Positions 9,243-18,516 are shown, counted from the stretch's first letter. The stretch is DNA of 64,000 nt from Flavobacteriaceae bacterium (GCA_030835825.1 JAURRA010000016.1:62001-126000); one strand, 5' to 3'. A program made the numbers and translations. Notes: generated by a model from the letters alone, not told the origin.

Positions 9243-9977
9243 ATGACAACAAGCCTAAATATTTACGGCATCCATGCCGTGGAACAAGCCATCAGCAACA
9301 ACGAGTCCATCGGTAAAGTCTTCATACAAAAAGGACTCTCTGGCCCCACTTTCAAAGCGCTAGAGGCACAAATACGCCAAGCACAAATACCCACCTCCTA
9401 TGTCCCGATAGAAAAACTCAACAGACTAACTAAAGGGAACCATCAAGGTGTTGTAGCTCAAATTGCACCTGTGACTTTTATCCACTTAGAGACCATGATT
9501 AGTGAAGCACAAGAAAAACAAGTGGCTCCCTTGTTTATTATTTTAGATCAGGTTAGCGACGTGCGCAACGTGGGTGCCATTCTAAGGACAGCAGCCTGCA
9601 CAGGTGTTTGTGGTGTCATCATCCCAAAAACAGGAAGTGCCCCTCTAAACGAAGATACCGTGAAGACGAGTGCAGGAGGGATTTTTGAGGTGCCTATTGC
9701 AAAAGTAGACCATATCAAAGATGCTATTTATTTTTTACAAGCCTCGGACATTCAGATTGTTGCGATTACCGAAAAGGCGGCGGATCTGTTCTACCAAGCC
9801 GATTTTACTAAACCCACAGCTATCATTATGGGATCTGAAGGCCCGGGCATTATGGACAGTGTCCTCAATTTGTCCGATGCCAAAGTAAAAATACCCATGA
9901 CTGGCAATATAGGATCGCTAAACGTATCAGTAGCCTGTAGCGTTTGCCTATACGAAGCTGTACGTCAACGTCAATAA
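9243..9977 (+). CDS. rlmB: 23S rRNA (guanosine-2'-O)-methyltransferase, TrmH/SpoU family
   Basis: SPOUT methyltransferase of 244 residues, the usual RlmB length; the family modifies G2251 in the 23S P loop using SAM. The N-terminal substrate-binding domain starts YGIHAVEQAI and includes GNHQGVVAQ. The three SPOUT motifs are all present: DVRNVGAILRTA (motif 1, Asn and Arg), IMGSEGPGI (motif 2) and IPMTGNIGSLNVSVA (motif 3), which form the trefoil knot that binds SAM. It begins 12 bases past the T tract of the preceding terminator and is followed 6 bases later by rarA, so the two are likely cotranscribed. Confidence 0.93.
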   Translation: MTTSLNIYGIHAVEQAISNNESIGKVFIQKGLSGPTFKALEAQIRQAQIPTSYVPIEKLNRLTKGNHQGVVAQIAPVTFIHLETMISEAQEKQVAPLFIILDQVSDVRNVGAILRTAACTGVCGVIIPKTGSAPLNEDTVKTSAGGIFEVPIAKVDHIKDAIYFLQASDIQIVAITEKAADLFYQADFTKPTAIIMGSEGPGIMDSVLNLSDAKVKIPMTGNIGSLNVSVACSVCLYEAVRQRQ

Positions 9978-9983
9978 TTCGTC

Positions 9984-11261
9984 ATGACCAGTCCCCTCGC
10001 CGAACGCCTGCGCCCTACTTCATTGGATGACTTCATAGGTCAAGAGCATTTGGTTGGTCAAAAAGGTGTTCTCAGAGCAGCTATTGAATCAGGGCATTTG
10101 CCTTCATTGATTTTGTGGGGCCCTCCAGGTACTGGTAAGACCACATTAGCGCAAATCATCGCCACTCAGTCGGACAGACCCTTTTATCAATTGAGTGCCA
10201 TCAATGCTGGCGTCAAAGATGTCCGTGAGGTCATTGATAAGGCCAAAAAGGGTGAAGGTTTATTCACCACTAAAAACCCCATTCTATTTATTGATGAAAT
10301 TCACCGATTCAGTAAATCTCAACAAGACGCTTTGCTTCAGGCTGTAGAAAAAGGCTGGATAACACTCATTGGTGCTACCACAGAGAATCCCAGTTTTGAG
10401 ATTATCTCGGCTCTACTCTCAAGATCTCAAGTCTATATTCTAGAGTCCTTTAACAAACAAGACTTAGAATCCCTCTTGCACCGCGCTCTGGTTACTGATA
10501 GCGTTTTGAAAAGCAAAGGTCATGTACTCAAAGAAACCGAAGCGCTGATTCAATTTTCTGGCGGTGATGCCAGAAAATTATTGAATACATTGGAATTGGT
10601 TTGCCACCACAATGAAACTGACAGTTGCGACATCACCAACGCCATGGTTCAATCGCTGATTCAAAAAAATCCTATTCAGTTCGACAAATCGGGTGAGGAG
10701 CATTACAATGTCATTTCTGCTATGATCAAATCAATAAGGGGAAGCGATCCGAATGCGGCGGTATATTGGCTAGCACGTCTTATTGAAGGTGGCGAAGACG
10801 TAAAGTTTATCGCCCGTCGGCTAATCATTTTGGCCAGTGAAGATATTGGCAATGCCAATCCTACAGCGCTTATATTGGCCAATAATACTTTCCAAGCTGT
10901 CACGACCATTGGATATCCAGAGTCAAGGATTATATTGAGTCAATGCGTCACCTACTTGGCCAGCTCACCCAAAAGTAATGCTGCTTACATGGCCATTGGA
11001 AATGCCCAAAAATTAGTGAAAGAAACAGGAGCGCTTCCTGTCCCATTATCGCTGCGAAATGCGCCTACCAAACTAATGAAATCATTAGGCTATGGCACAG
11101 ATTATCCCTATGCCCACAATTTCGAGGGAAATTTTGAAGCGCACGAATTCATGCCCAATGAGGTGGCCGGAACCACGTTTTACATTCCTGGAAACAACAC
11201 CAAGGAAAATCAGCTTAGAAACTTTCTTAAATCACTTTGGGGAGATAAGTACAAGTATTAA
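9984..11261 (+). CDS. rarA: Replication-associated recombination ATPase RarA (MgsA)
   Basis: Clamp-loader-like AAA+ ATPase of 425 residues acting at stalled replication forks. It opens PLAERLRPTSLDDFIGQEHL, the standard RarA/RuvB-like start. Walker A is GPPGTGKTT with Lys52, Walker B is LFIDEIHRF, the sensor 1 region includes IGATTENPSFE, and the Arg finger lies in SALLSRSQ. The C-terminal MgsA domain is shown by YWLARLIEGGED and ASEDIGNA. The start lies 6 bases after rlmB, and the gene converges with the yjjG-like gene with a 1-base gap, so no terminator separates them. Confidence 0.94.
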   Translation: MTSPLAERLRPTSLDDFIGQEHLVGQKGVLRAAIESGHLPSLILWGPPGTGKTTLAQIIATQSDRPFYQLSAINAGVKDVREVIDKAKKGEGLFTTKNPILFIDEIHRFSKSQQDALLQAVEKGWITLIGATTENPSFEIISALLSRSQVYILESFNKQDLESLLHRALVTDSVLKSKGHVLKETEALIQFSGGDARKLLNTLELVCHHNETDSCDITNAMVQSLIQKNPIQFDKSGEEHYNVISAMIKSIRGSDPNAAVYWLARLIEGGEDVKFIARRLIILASEDIGNANPTALILANNTFQAVTTIGYPESRIILSQCVTYLASSPKSNAAYMAIGNAQKLVKETGALPVPLSLRNAPTKLMKSLGYGTDYPYAHNFEGNFEAHEFMPNEVAGTTFYIPGNNTKENQLRNFLKSLWGDKYKY

Positions 11262-11262
11262 A

Positions 11263-11946
11263 CTACAAATAGTTTTTTATAGCAGCCAAGTTCTCAATAA
11301 CCTTGATATGAGGTGCGAGTTGCGCGTTGTGGTAATTAAAGCACAAGGCCTCCATATCGACTGCTAATGCACCTAAAATATCTGCCTCATAATTGTCTCC
11401 AATCATAATACTGTTATGCGGCTCTGCTTGAGCAGCAGTCATTGCAAAGTGAAATATTTTGGGATCAGGTTTCTTGACACCAACCATTTCCGAGTTGGTA
11501 ACTGTTTTAAAATAAGACGCAATATGAGACCGATCCATTTTACCCTGCTGGACCTCTTCAAATCCATTGGTTATAATGTGTAAATGGTATTTATCTTTCA
11601 AATAGTTCAAAATATCGATTGTCCCTTCAAAAAGATGGGTAAAAGTGGTTAAGTATTTAATATAATCGTCTGAAATGAGATGGATATCGCGATCGCTAAT
11701 GGAATAATTCAAGGCCATAAAAACATCTCTAAGTCTATTATAACGCAAATCGCACTTGTCAATTTTGGCTTCACGGTACAGTTTCCAATAGTGAAGATTA
11801 ATCGGTTCATAGACCGCCAAAAAATCACTCAAAATCAAATCAATTTGTCGCTCTTCAAAAATTTTTTCAAAAGTCAAACCCGAATTGCGATCAAAATCCC
11901 AAAGGGTGTGATCTAAATCAAAAAAAACGTGGGAGATATGTGTCAT
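11263..11946 (-). CDS. YjjG-family HAD pyrimidine nucleotidase
   Basis: HAD-superfamily phosphatase of 227 residues. Motif I is FFDLDHTLWDFD (catalytic Asp pair near residues 10-12), motif II is the Thr of HIITNGFEE, the motif III lysine is in GVKKPDPKIF and motif IV is MIGDNYEADI. The start and the TLWDFDRNS context match the YjjG subgroup, which dephosphorylates noncanonical pyrimidine nucleotides (house-cleaning). The ATG overlaps the stop of the upstream gene by one base, which implies translational coupling with the deacetylase-type gene. Confidence 0.87.
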   Translation of the reverse strand: MTHISHVFFDLDHTLWDFDRNSGLTFEKIFEERQIDLILSDFLAVYEPINLHYWKLYREAKIDKCDLRYNRLRDVFMALNYSISDRDIHLISDDYIKYLTTFTHLFEGTIDILNYLKDKYHLHIITNGFEEVQQGKMDRSHIASYFKTVTNSEMVGVKKPDPKIFHFAMTAAQAEPHNSIMIGDNYEADILGALAVDMEALCFNYHNAQLAPHIKVIENLAAIKNYL

Positions 11947-13268
11947 TATTTGCGGTTTTTTTCTGAAGTAGGACTATGTTCAGCATTGAGGAAGTTGGTA
12001 AATAAGCTTCTGAATCCTTGCCAAGTATCACTTTTGCCAAAGGTATAATTATGCACTAAGAAGACGAGCGTGCCATTAACTTTTTTGACGGTTTGAATAA
12101 GCTGATCAAGGCGTTGCTGCTTATCTAAAAGTGATCGGTATGACAAAAGGCTAGCGTCCATGACGTGGAAAGAATGGAGTTCTAAGGGCGTTTGAATTTC
12201 AAAATCCATATCATAAAACAAAAAAGGCGTACAGGTGCCTGCCCGAAATCCAATGGCGTCGTGATAACCCATGCTGAAATCGCGATGCACTTCCAACTCA
12301 ATCAAGTGACGATAGCTATTAGGAAGATTCAATTTGTTAAAGGAATTCCGAGAACCGACTATAGGTCTATTAATGACAGCCTCCAAACGTTCTTTGTCAC
12401 TTTTCATTTCGGCCAAATTCAATAAATTCAAATAGGAATTTTTAATCCCTACCATGCTGTAATCGGCTATTGACTTGATCAATGCGACAAACGCCGCTTT
12501 ATTCAAACTCAAATTGTTGTCATAGGTAGAATATTTCCCGACTAAAAAAGTGACTATAAATCGCCGCTTAAACTTTTTTTGCTTGTTAATTAAATAATTG
12601 AAAGAGTCAAAAGGATCCTTTGCAAAATTCATCAAAACCAATAATCTCGCATATAAAAAACTAAATCTGAAATGGATAAGATCATTAAGAATACCATTGA
12701 TAGTCCGCACAGATCCTTGATACTTATATTGATAGGCTAAGGGTACATCAATGATAGGTTGGACTTGAAACACCCGATTGGGGAATACCATCGACGGGAA
12801 TCTTATTTTTAGAGCGTCTCTGAGTTTATAGGCCCAAATATCAACTACGGGTTGATCTAAAAAATTGTGTTTAAAGGCCAAACTACTCCGAAAGGAAAAT
12901 CTACCGAAGGCATCGGGTACATGGGGCTGATACTCCTCATAGCGACTTAAAAGATAAAACGAGGCGGCAAAGATATCAAAGGGCAAGTCACTAACCTCCC
13001 CGCGAGAGAAGAAACAAACTGTTTCATCCCAATTTTGAACATGAACATCCAAGTCTGAAATACCTTGCTCAAAAAGAAGGCGGTGACTGTGAACAAAAAA
13101 TTCATCCCCTATCGGTTGGTTGGTGTAGGACATTTTTGGGCCTTCGTGAGCCAAAAAAACCTCTGCATCGGTTGTGAAGTTTACTTGAAGACCCAATATC
13201 CTTTTTATGAGATGTCCAAAAGAAAACTTTAAACGCGGAGAAATACGGTGAGAATAGACCAACAGCAT
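11946..13268 (-). CDS. Polysaccharide-deacetylase-type protein (DUF7033-like N-terminus)
   Basis: A 440-residue protein without signal peptide or membrane segment. It resembles a common Bacteroidota family that begins MLLVYSHRISPRLK, has FDIFAASFYLLSRYEEY in the N-terminal half, and carries a divergent NodB-like deacetylase fold in the second half (IDVPLAYQYKY near 190, GIKNSYLN, EVHRDFSMGYHDAIGFRAG, YDMDFEIQTPLELH). In classical deacetylases the metal is held by Asp-His-His; here IDVP and the EVHRDFSMGYHD stretch occupy comparable places, but I cannot prove the ligand set is complete. Substrate unknown; an envelope or capsule sugar is plausible. Its promoter box sits 5 bases before the ATG (possible leaderless mRNA). 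Coupled to the yjjG-like gene. Confidence 0.75.
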   Translation of the reverse strand: MLLVYSHRISPRLKFSFGHLIKRILGLQVNFTTDAEVFLAHEGPKMSYTNQPIGDEFFVHSHRLLFEQGISDLDVHVQNWDETVCFFSRGEVSDLPFDIFAASFYLLSRYEEYQPHVPDAFGRFSFRSSLAFKHNFLDQPVVDIWAYKLRDALKIRFPSMVFPNRVFQVQPIIDVPLAYQYKYQGSVRTINGILNDLIHFRFSFLYARLLVLMNFAKDPFDSFNYLINKQKKFKRRFIVTFLVGKYSTYDNNLSLNKAAFVALIKSIADYSMVGIKNSYLNLLNLAEMKSDKERLEAVINRPIVGSRNSFNKLNLPNSYRHLIELEVHRDFSMGYHDAIGFRAGTCTPFLFYDMDFEIQTPLELHSFHVMDASLLSYRSLLDKQQRLDQLIQTVKKVNGTLVFLVHNYTFGKSDTWQGFRSLFTNFLNAEHSPTSEKNRK

Positions 13269-13272
13269 GTTT

Positions 13273-13280
13273 CAAAGTTA
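13273..13280 (-). promoter_or_regulatory. -7 promoter box abutting the start of the deacetylase-type gene
   Basis: TAACTTTG on the minus strand is a perfect TAnnTTTG. Its final G is 5 bases before the A of the ATG at 13268, so transcription should begin at or beside the start codon. No clear TTTG is seen at -33. Confidence 0.6.
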
Positions 13281-13327
13281 GAAAAACAACGATGAAGTCA
13301 CAGCTTTTAACGTAGAATAATTAGAAA

Positions 13328-14026
13328 TTAAAGCAATCCCTCGTCTGCAAAACTAAAGTACTGTCTTTGCGCAATGATCAAATGATCTAGCACCTTCAAA
13401 TCCAGTTGCTGTGCAGCATTTTGAATTTTCTTTGTCAGCGCCTTATCCGCTGGGCTTGGATGTAACTGTCCTGAGGGATGATTATGGACAAGCATTAGGT
13501 TGAGCGCTGCCTTGTCTAAGGCTGTTTTTAAAATCAATCGCACATCAACCACAGTCCCTGTCATTCCGCCTCGGCTATGACACTCTTTGTAAACCACGTT
13601 ATTCGCACGATTCAAATAAAGCACCCAAAACTCTTCATAATTCAAGGGTGATAACAGAGGGTTCATTAATTGAAAAACATCTGAACTACAGCTCAATTTT
13701 AGCATGGTGTGGCTTGGGCTGTCTTGAACACGACGCCCTAATTCTAGAGCTGCTGCTATGGTCGTCGCTTTGGCCAGACCAATGCCATCATGAGTCATCA
13801 ATTCGGAGACGGATAGCTTTTCTAATTGAGATAAGTCATGTGAAATTTCAGCCAATAGTGATTTACATAAATCCAAAGCACTTTGCTTTGATGTTCCCGA
13901 GCGAATCAAGATGGTCATAAGTTCGGCCGAACTCAATTGCCGGGCACCAAATTGCAGGAGTTTTTCGCGAGGTTGATCGGCTTCTGACCAATCCTTGATA
14001 GATAATTTTTGTCTCGATTTGGGCAT
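13328..14026 (-). CDS. radC: RadC family protein (JAB/MPN metallohydrolase fold)
   Basis: RadC/UPF0758 protein of 232 residues from the chosen start. The N-terminal part has helix-hairpin-helix character (REKLLQFGARQLSSAELMTILIRSGT and MTHDGIGLAKATTI). The C-terminal JAB domain has the complete zinc motif HNHPSGQLHPSPAD (His-x-His, seven residues, Ser, two residues, Asp). Despite the name, a role in repair is not established for the family. Start choice: the frame extends two codons upstream to a TTG at 14032, but that TTG overlaps the promoter box at 14030-14037, so the ATG at 14026 (MPKSRQKLSI) is preferred. The transcript may be leaderless. It is divergent from the DUF1569 gene. Confidence 0.9.
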   Translation of the reverse strand: MPKSRQKLSIKDWSEADQPREKLLQFGARQLSSAELMTILIRSGTSKQSALDLCKSLLAEISHDLSQLEKLSVSELMTHDGIGLAKATTIAAALELGRRVQDSPSHTMLKLSCSSDVFQLMNPLLSPLNYEEFWVLYLNRANNVVYKECHSRGGMTGTVVDVRLILKTALDKAALNLMLVHNHPSGQLHPSPADKALTKKIQNAAQQLDLKVLDHLIIAQRQYFSFADEGLL

Positions 14027-14029
14027 ATA

Positions 14030-14062
14030 CAAAAATAAAAAAAATGTACTTTGTCCCTCAAA
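14030..14062 (-). promoter_or_regulatory. Promoter of radC, with -7 box 4 bases before the ATG
   Basis: Minus strand: TTTG (14059-14062), a 21-base spacer and TATTTTTG (14030-14037), both perfect consensus. The ATG begins 4 bases after the box, which predicts a leaderless or near-leaderless mRNA and rules out the upstream TTG start. Confidence 0.7.
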
Positions 14063-14071
14063 TATTTAGAA

Positions 14072-14509
14072 ATGAAAAGTATTCTTGATCGATCGACCTC
14101 GGAAGATGTATTAGGCAGAATAGCTAGCTTAAAAGCAACACAAAAACCGCAATGGGGACAAATGACCGTTGAGCAAATGCTAAAACACTGTCAACAGCCT
14201 TTCATTTTTAAGTCGAGGTCTCCAAAAAAAAGGAGCTTAAAAAGACAACTGATCACTTGGTTTTATAAGCCCATGATGTATAATAGCAAACCTTTTAGAA
14301 AACACTTACCAGTTCCCAAAGCTTATCGGGTTGATCAAACAGATGGATTTGACATTGAACGCCAAAGACTAGCCACTTTGATAGAATCGTTTGATCATCA
14401 AACTACCAGTTTTCCGGAGCATGCCATATTTGGTGTTTTAACACCAAAACAATGGGGCATTGGCATGTTCAAGCATTTAGACCATCACTTACGTCAATTT
14501 GGAGTTTAA
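14072..14509 (+). CDS. DUF1569 (DinB-like) protein
   Basis: A 145-residue protein from the ATG at 14072 (MKSILDRSTSEDVLGRI). The frame is open to a TTG at 14051, but that extension is weak. Features of the DUF1569/DinB-like four-helix group: KPQWGQMTVEQMLKHCQQPF near residue 30 (His38 in a metal-like position), HAIFGVLTPKQWGIGMFKHLDHHLRQFGV at the C-terminus, with several His residues that could bind a metal. No enzymatic activity is assigned to the family. It is transcribed away from radC and converges with mpl, the two stop codons overlapping by 4 bases. Confidence 0.8.
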   Translation: MKSILDRSTSEDVLGRIASLKATQKPQWGQMTVEQMLKHCQQPFIFKSRSPKKRSLKRQLITWFYKPMMYNSKPFRKHLPVPKAYRVDQTDGFDIERQRLATLIESFDHQTTSFPEHAIFGVLTPKQWGIGMFKHLDHHLRQFGV

Positions 14510-15858
14510 ATCAAGTTTTTAAGTCTGGACAAATCTAAACCGCCATAATTTCCAGAACTCATCATCAATAGGGCAAGGGGGAAGGCTTTTAAATGGTCGA
14601 AAAAATCGGACAACTCAGAAGGTTGGGTAAATATTTTCAGATCATTCCGTTGAAAAGCTGTGGCAATTTGTGTCTTCGTCAAAACCTCCAAGCCCTTCAA
14701 AGCTACGGCATCAGGTGTATAGAAAACAATAGCCTGATCGGCCGCATCCAGAGCTCCAGCGTATTCTTTTATAAATTCTGGGTTTAAACTACTAAAAGTG
14801 TGTAACTCTAAACAAGCTACAAAATGAAAGTCAGGAAATTGATCGCGGACAGCTTGAGTTGTAGCAGCGACCTTGCTAGGGGCATGGGCAAAATCCTTGA
14901 AGATCACGCCTCTAGATGTAAGAGCCAGTTGCTCCAACCGCTTACTTGCCCCTTTAAAGCTAGCCACCGCCTCAAAAAAGTCGTCTTCATCGATACCCAT
15001 TTGCTGGCAAATCCATTTCGCACCTGAAAGATTGCTCAAATTGTGGTTTCCAAAAAGTTCAATGGGCATCAATCCTTCCGATGTTTCTAAATAGGTATGA
15101 CCATTTTCAATATGGTGTTTACTGGTTTGATAAGGAAGTTTTCGTATCGGTTTTTCAGAAGCTTCCACTAACTGAGATAAAATCTTATCCTCAGCATTAT
15201 AAATCAAACTTCCTCCTGGAACAAGGGTGTCGATAAAAAATTTAAATTGCTCTACATAAGTATCTAGAGTAGGAAAGACATTGATATGATCCCAAGCTAT
15301 GCCACTGATGAGTGCCACATTTGGCTGATACCAAAGAAATTTCGGTCTCCTATCTATTGGTGAACTCAAGTATTCGTCACCTTCGAGTAATATAAAATCA
15401 TTGTCATCTGTGAGCTGCACCATCACGTCGAATCCTTCCAGTTGCGCACCAACCATAAAATCCACATCCCTGGAATGGTAGTGCAAAACGTGTAAAATCA
15501 TTGCGGTAATTGTGGTTTTCCCATGACTTCCTGCAATAACTACTCTTGTTTTATTTTTTGATTGCTCATATATATACTCTGGATACGAATAGATTTGTAG
15601 TCCTAAATGTTGAGCTAAGAGTAATTCAGGATTGTCAGGTTTAGCATGCATTCCCAAAATTATAGCCTCGATGTTCTGATCTAATTTTTCAGGAAACCAA
15701 CCCCATTGCTCTGGTAATAATCCATATTTATCTAGTCGAGACTTGGAGGGATCAAAAATAGCATCATCGCTGCCGCTAACCTCATCACCTTTCAAATGGA
15801 GGGCAATGGCTAAATTGTGCATGGCAGCACCACCGATAGCAATAAAATGGACTCTCAT
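14506..15858 (-). CDS. mpl: UDP-MurNAc:L-Ala-gamma-D-Glu-meso-DAP ligase (Mpl)
   Basis: Mur-ligase-family enzyme of 450 residues that attaches recycled murein tripeptide to UDP-MurNAc in the cytoplasm. N-terminal nucleotide-binding fold: VHFIAIGGAAMHNLAIAL; ATP loop: AGSHGKTTITAMIL. ILGMHAKPDNPELL and the YSYPEYIYEQSKNK stretch are characteristic of Mpl rather than MurC. KDFAHAPSKV holds the second-domain signature. It is the last gene of the adk-obg-TPR-mpl operon, its ATG overlapping the TPR gene's stop by 4 bases. Presence of Mpl implies uptake of murein peptides or internal turnover, although no permease is in the window. Confidence 0.9.
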   Translation of the reverse strand: MRVHFIAIGGAAMHNLAIALHLKGDEVSGSDDAIFDPSKSRLDKYGLLPEQWGWFPEKLDQNIEAIILGMHAKPDNPELLLAQHLGLQIYSYPEYIYEQSKNKTRVVIAGSHGKTTITAMILHVLHYHSRDVDFMVGAQLEGFDVMVQLTDDNDFILLEGDEYLSSPIDRRPKFLWYQPNVALISGIAWDHINVFPTLDTYVEQFKFFIDTLVPGGSLIYNAEDKILSQLVEASEKPIRKLPYQTSKHHIENGHTYLETSEGLMPIELFGNHNLSNLSGAKWICQQMGIDEDDFFEAVASFKGASKRLEQLALTSRGVIFKDFAHAPSKVAATTQAVRDQFPDFHFVACLELHTFSSLNPEFIKEYAGALDAADQAIVFYTPDAVALKGLEVLTKTQIATAFQRNDLKIFTQPSELSDFFDHLKAFPLALLMMSSGNYGGLDLSRLKNLI

Positions 15859-16673
15859 AAAGATTCAATTTGTTGTCTCAATACCAAAGCTTCTTTCCAT
15901 TTAGGCTGCTTTGATAGGGCCAAGTTAATGTATGTCTTAGCTTGTTCAAAATCCTTTATTTGGAAAGACAATTGAGCAATGAGAAAGTAAGCTTCTTCCA
16001 ATTTTTCCTGATCTACGGCACTATAATCATTGCAGTATCTTTTGAGAAAAATGACACCTTTCTCCTGCTCCATTTCACTTTGAAAAGCAGCTTTGCCATA
16101 AGCAAAATGAACAGCATTGGCATGATTACAGTCTGAACCAGTGCACCATGTTGTGGGTGTTTGTAACGCCTTTCGATTGGCTAAAGTCGTTTTATCAGTA
16201 TCCTCAAAATATTGGTAGATTTTAGATTGAGCTAATGCTCCAATGGCTGGTTCGAGACGTTCAATTTTTTGGGCATACTTTAAGGCTGCTGATTTACCAC
16301 CACCTAGAATACCTGGCAATTGAGTATACAATTCAGTCTGTGCCCAGAAGACTTCGAGGTAGTTCGGACGCAACTCTAGAGCTCTCGACAAAGATGCTTT
16401 GGCCTCATCAACCAATCCAATCGCTTTAAACACATTGGCCGCTTGTGCCTTTTTACCAATGACACCACCTAATTTATAGTGGTATCGCGCCGTATTGGGG
16501 TCATTTTTTATCAAATGTTCATAGGCCTCTGAAGCCATATCCCACTGTCCTTTTCGGCAGTAGGCATCAGCTTCAATTTCTAAACTGACTAAACTCTTGT
16601 TTTGGGCCACAAATAGCATCGGCCAAAGGAAAGCAACAGTTAAGCATTTTTTTAATCCTGAAGTACAGCCCAT
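15855..16673 (-). CDS. Exported TPR protein
   Basis: A 272-residue protein with an N-terminal signal-like hydrophobic stretch (residues about 9-23, [15 protein letters not shown]) and at least three tetratricopeptide repeats: [20 protein letters not shown], the pair around [20 protein letters not shown], and [20 protein letters not shown] near the C-terminus. [13 protein letters not shown] segment near 107 and a [11 protein letters not shown] segment with two Cys are conserved-looking landmarks I cannot assign. It overlaps the 3' end of obg by 22 bases and the start of mpl by 4 bases, so it is translated from the same message. Probably a periplasmic scaffold; no direct function known. Confidence 0.8.
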   Translation of the reverse strand: MGCTSGLKKCLTVAFLWPMLFVAQNKSLVSLEIEADAYCRKGQWDMASEAYEHLIKNDPNTARYHYKLGGVIGKKAQAANVFKAIGLVDEAKASLSRALELRPNYLEVFWAQTELYTQLPGILGGGKSAALKYAQKIERLEPAIGALAQSKIYQYFEDTDKTTLANRKALQTPTTWCTGSDCNHANAVHFAYGKAAFQSEMEQEKGVIFLKRYCNDYSAVDQEKLEEAYFLIAQLSFQIKDFEQAKTYINLALSKQPKWKEALVLRQQIESL

Positions 16674-17650
16674 AATTTGTCTTTTAAATCCATTAATCCT
16701 TGCTGAGCGACAGAAGATATGAGTAGAAAGGGCACAGGCAATTCCTCTTTGAGTTGAGCTGTCAACTCCATTCGCAGTTCCTCATCTAACAGGTCACCTT
16801 TAGAAATGGCTACAATTTTTTCCTTATCCAATAACTCAGGATTATATCTTCTTAATTCATCTATGAGAATATCATAAGATTTTCTAATATCGCGACTGTC
16901 CGCCGGAATCAATAATAGCAAAACAGCATTGCGCTCTATATGCCTCAAAAAATAATGCCCAAGACCGCGGCCTTCAGCCGCGCCTTCAATAATCCCTGGA
17001 ATATCAGCCATCACAAAGGATTGATAATCACGATAGGCCACAATGCCTAAATTAGGCTTAAGTGTCGTAAATTCATAATCGGCAATCTTTGGCTTTGCCG
17101 CTGTAATAGCTGCCAGTAAAGTAGATTTTCCTGCATTTGGAAATCCAACTAACCCAACATCTGCAAGTACCTTCAACTCTAATATTACAGTCTTCTCTTC
17201 TAATGGAATCCCTGGTTGCGCATAACGTGGCGTTTGATTGGTAGGAGATCTGAAATGCCAGTTTCCCAATCCTCCCTTGCCTCCTTCACATAACATAACA
17301 GCCTCATTGTCTTCGGTCAATTCGAACATAATTTCTTTACTGTCAAAATCACGAACTACAGTTCCTAATGGGACATCAATGTACAAATCCTCTCCATCGG
17401 CGCCAGTACTCCTGTTTTTACTGCCATGTCCACCATGACCAGCCCGAAAATGTTGTTTAAATTTAAGGTGATACAATGTCCATAAACTTGAAGAGCCGCG
17501 AAGAAATATATGTCCACCACGACCACCGTCTCCGCCATCGGGTCCTCCCTTAGTTATAAATTTTTCACGATGTAAATGCACCGAGCCTTTACCTCCGTTT
17601 CCTGAAGTACAGTAAATTTTTATATAATCAACAAAATTTCCCTCGGTCAT
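16652..17650 (-). CDS. obgE: GTPase Obg (CgtA)
   Basis: Essential ribosome-assembly and stress GTPase of 332 residues. The N-terminal Obg domain (about 1-158) is rich in glycine, as in the family ([35 protein letters not shown]). The G domain follows: G1 [12 protein letters not shown]2 region [12 protein letters not shown]3 [10 protein letters not shown]4-like SKGD, G5 SSVAQQG. No C-terminal OCT domain is present, so this is the short form. It lies 9 bases downstream of adk and overlaps the TPR gene. Confidence 0.95.
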   Translation of the reverse strand: MTEGNFVDYIKIYCTSGNGGKGSVHLHREKFITKGGPDGGDGGRGGHIFLRGSSSLWTLYHLKFKQHFRAGHGGHGSKNRSTGADGEDLYIDVPLGTVVRDFDSKEIMFELTEDNEAVMLCEGGKGGLGNWHFRSPTNQTPRYAQPGIPLEEKTVILELKVLADVGLVGFPNAGKSTLLAAITAAKPKIADYEFTTLKPNLGIVAYRDYQSFVMADIPGIIEGAAEGRGLGHYFLRHIERNAVLLLLIPADSRDIRKSYDILIDELRRYNPELLDKEKIVAISKGDLLDEELRMELTAQLKEELPVPFLLISSVAQQGLMDLKDKLWAVLQD

Positions 17651-17659
17651 GTTTGTAAT

Positions 17660-18244
17660 TTAAAAACTGTTAATCAGTTCTTTCAGACGTTTTGTGATGA
17701 TTTCAATAGTACCGACGCCATCAACGCCATAATATTTGCCTTGCGCATCGTAATAGGATTTGAGAATGGCTGTTTGTGAATAATAGGCATTAATGCGATT
17801 CTGAATGATTTCGACGTTAGCATCGTCGGGACGGTCGCTTGTTTTCCCTCGCTCCAATAAACGCTGTACTAAAAGGGCATCAGGTACCTCCAAAGCTACC
17901 ATAGCAGTTATTTCTGTTTGGTAGCCATTGAGTAAGATATCTAAAGCTTTGGCTTGAGCTTCCGTCCTCGGAAAACCATCAAAAATAAAACCCTTTGCAG
18001 CGCGATTCTTTTCTACCTCGGCACTCAACATATCTATAGTAACTTGGTCGGGAACAAGATTGCCAGCATCCATATAGGTTTGAGCCAACTTACCCAAATC
18101 GGTAGCATTCTTAATGTTGAATCTAAAAACATCTCCCGTAGAAATGTGCACCAAACCAAAACTTTCTTTGATGAAATTGGCTTGAGTTCCTTTACCTGCG
18201 CCAGGAGGCCCAAAGAGAACTAAATTGGTCTTTTGAGTTGACAT
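17660..18244 (-). CDS. adk: Adenylate kinase, short form
   Basis: Cytoplasmic ATP + AMP to 2 ADP kinase. P loop GPPGAGKGTQ at residues 12-21; AMP-binding segments STGDVFR and GFIFDGFPRT; LID-side Arg in ERGKTSDRPDD. At 194 residues the zinc-type LID is replaced by a short loop, as in small Bacteroidota adenylate kinases. It is not fused to a phosphoribosyltransferase, a combination found in some relatives. First gene of the adk-obg-TPR-mpl operon with a promoter box 20 bases upstream. Confidence 0.95.
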   Translation of the reverse strand: MSTQKTNLVLFGPPGAGKGTQANFIKESFGLVHISTGDVFRFNIKNATDLGKLAQTYMDAGNLVPDQVTIDMLSAEVEKNRAAKGFIFDGFPRTEAQAKALDILLNGYQTEITAMVALEVPDALLVQRLLERGKTSDRPDDANVEIIQNRINAYYSQTAILKSYYDAQGKYYGVDGVGTIEIITKRLKELINSF

Positions 18245-18263
18245 TTGTATGCTTTTAAGCCAT

Positions 18264-18271
18264 CAAAGATA
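18264..18271 (-). promoter_or_regulatory. -7 promoter box of the adk operon
   Basis: TATCTTTG on the minus strand is a perfect TAnnTTTG match, ending 20 bases before the adk ATG. No clear TTTG at -33. Confidence 0.6.
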
Positions 18272-18508
18272 GGGAAATCAATGGCACTCCCTTTGACTCA
18301 AGAGGACAAATTCAGATTAAATTTTCAATATGTGCATACAAAAACTCGTCATAGAATTCAAGGTAGAAATATTGAATTGATCGAGTTAGAAGGTAGAAAA
18401 AATGGGGTTTGAACAAAATGATATCGCAATACTGGTGTCAAAATCATCAAAGAATTGATGCACTTGGTTTTGTGACTGGCTTTTGGCGAGCATTTCCGCA
18501 ATAAACCG

Positions 18509-18516
18509 TATTTTTG
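18509..18516 (+). promoter_or_regulatory. -7 promoter box of purK-purE
   Basis: TATTTTTG is a perfect TAnnTTTG, 22 bases before the purK ATG at 18538. A TTTTGG at 18481-18486 could be the -33 element, at a spacing (23 bases) somewhat longer than usual. The box overlaps an in-frame TTG at 18514, ruling that codon out as the start. Confidence 0.7.

Noticed and set aside
18281-18412. 43-codon plus-strand frame between adk and purK starting MALPLTQEDK
   Set aside because: No recognisable family, no promoter box at a suitable distance upstream (the only box nearby belongs to adk on the other strand), and length is within chance for an AT-rich gap.
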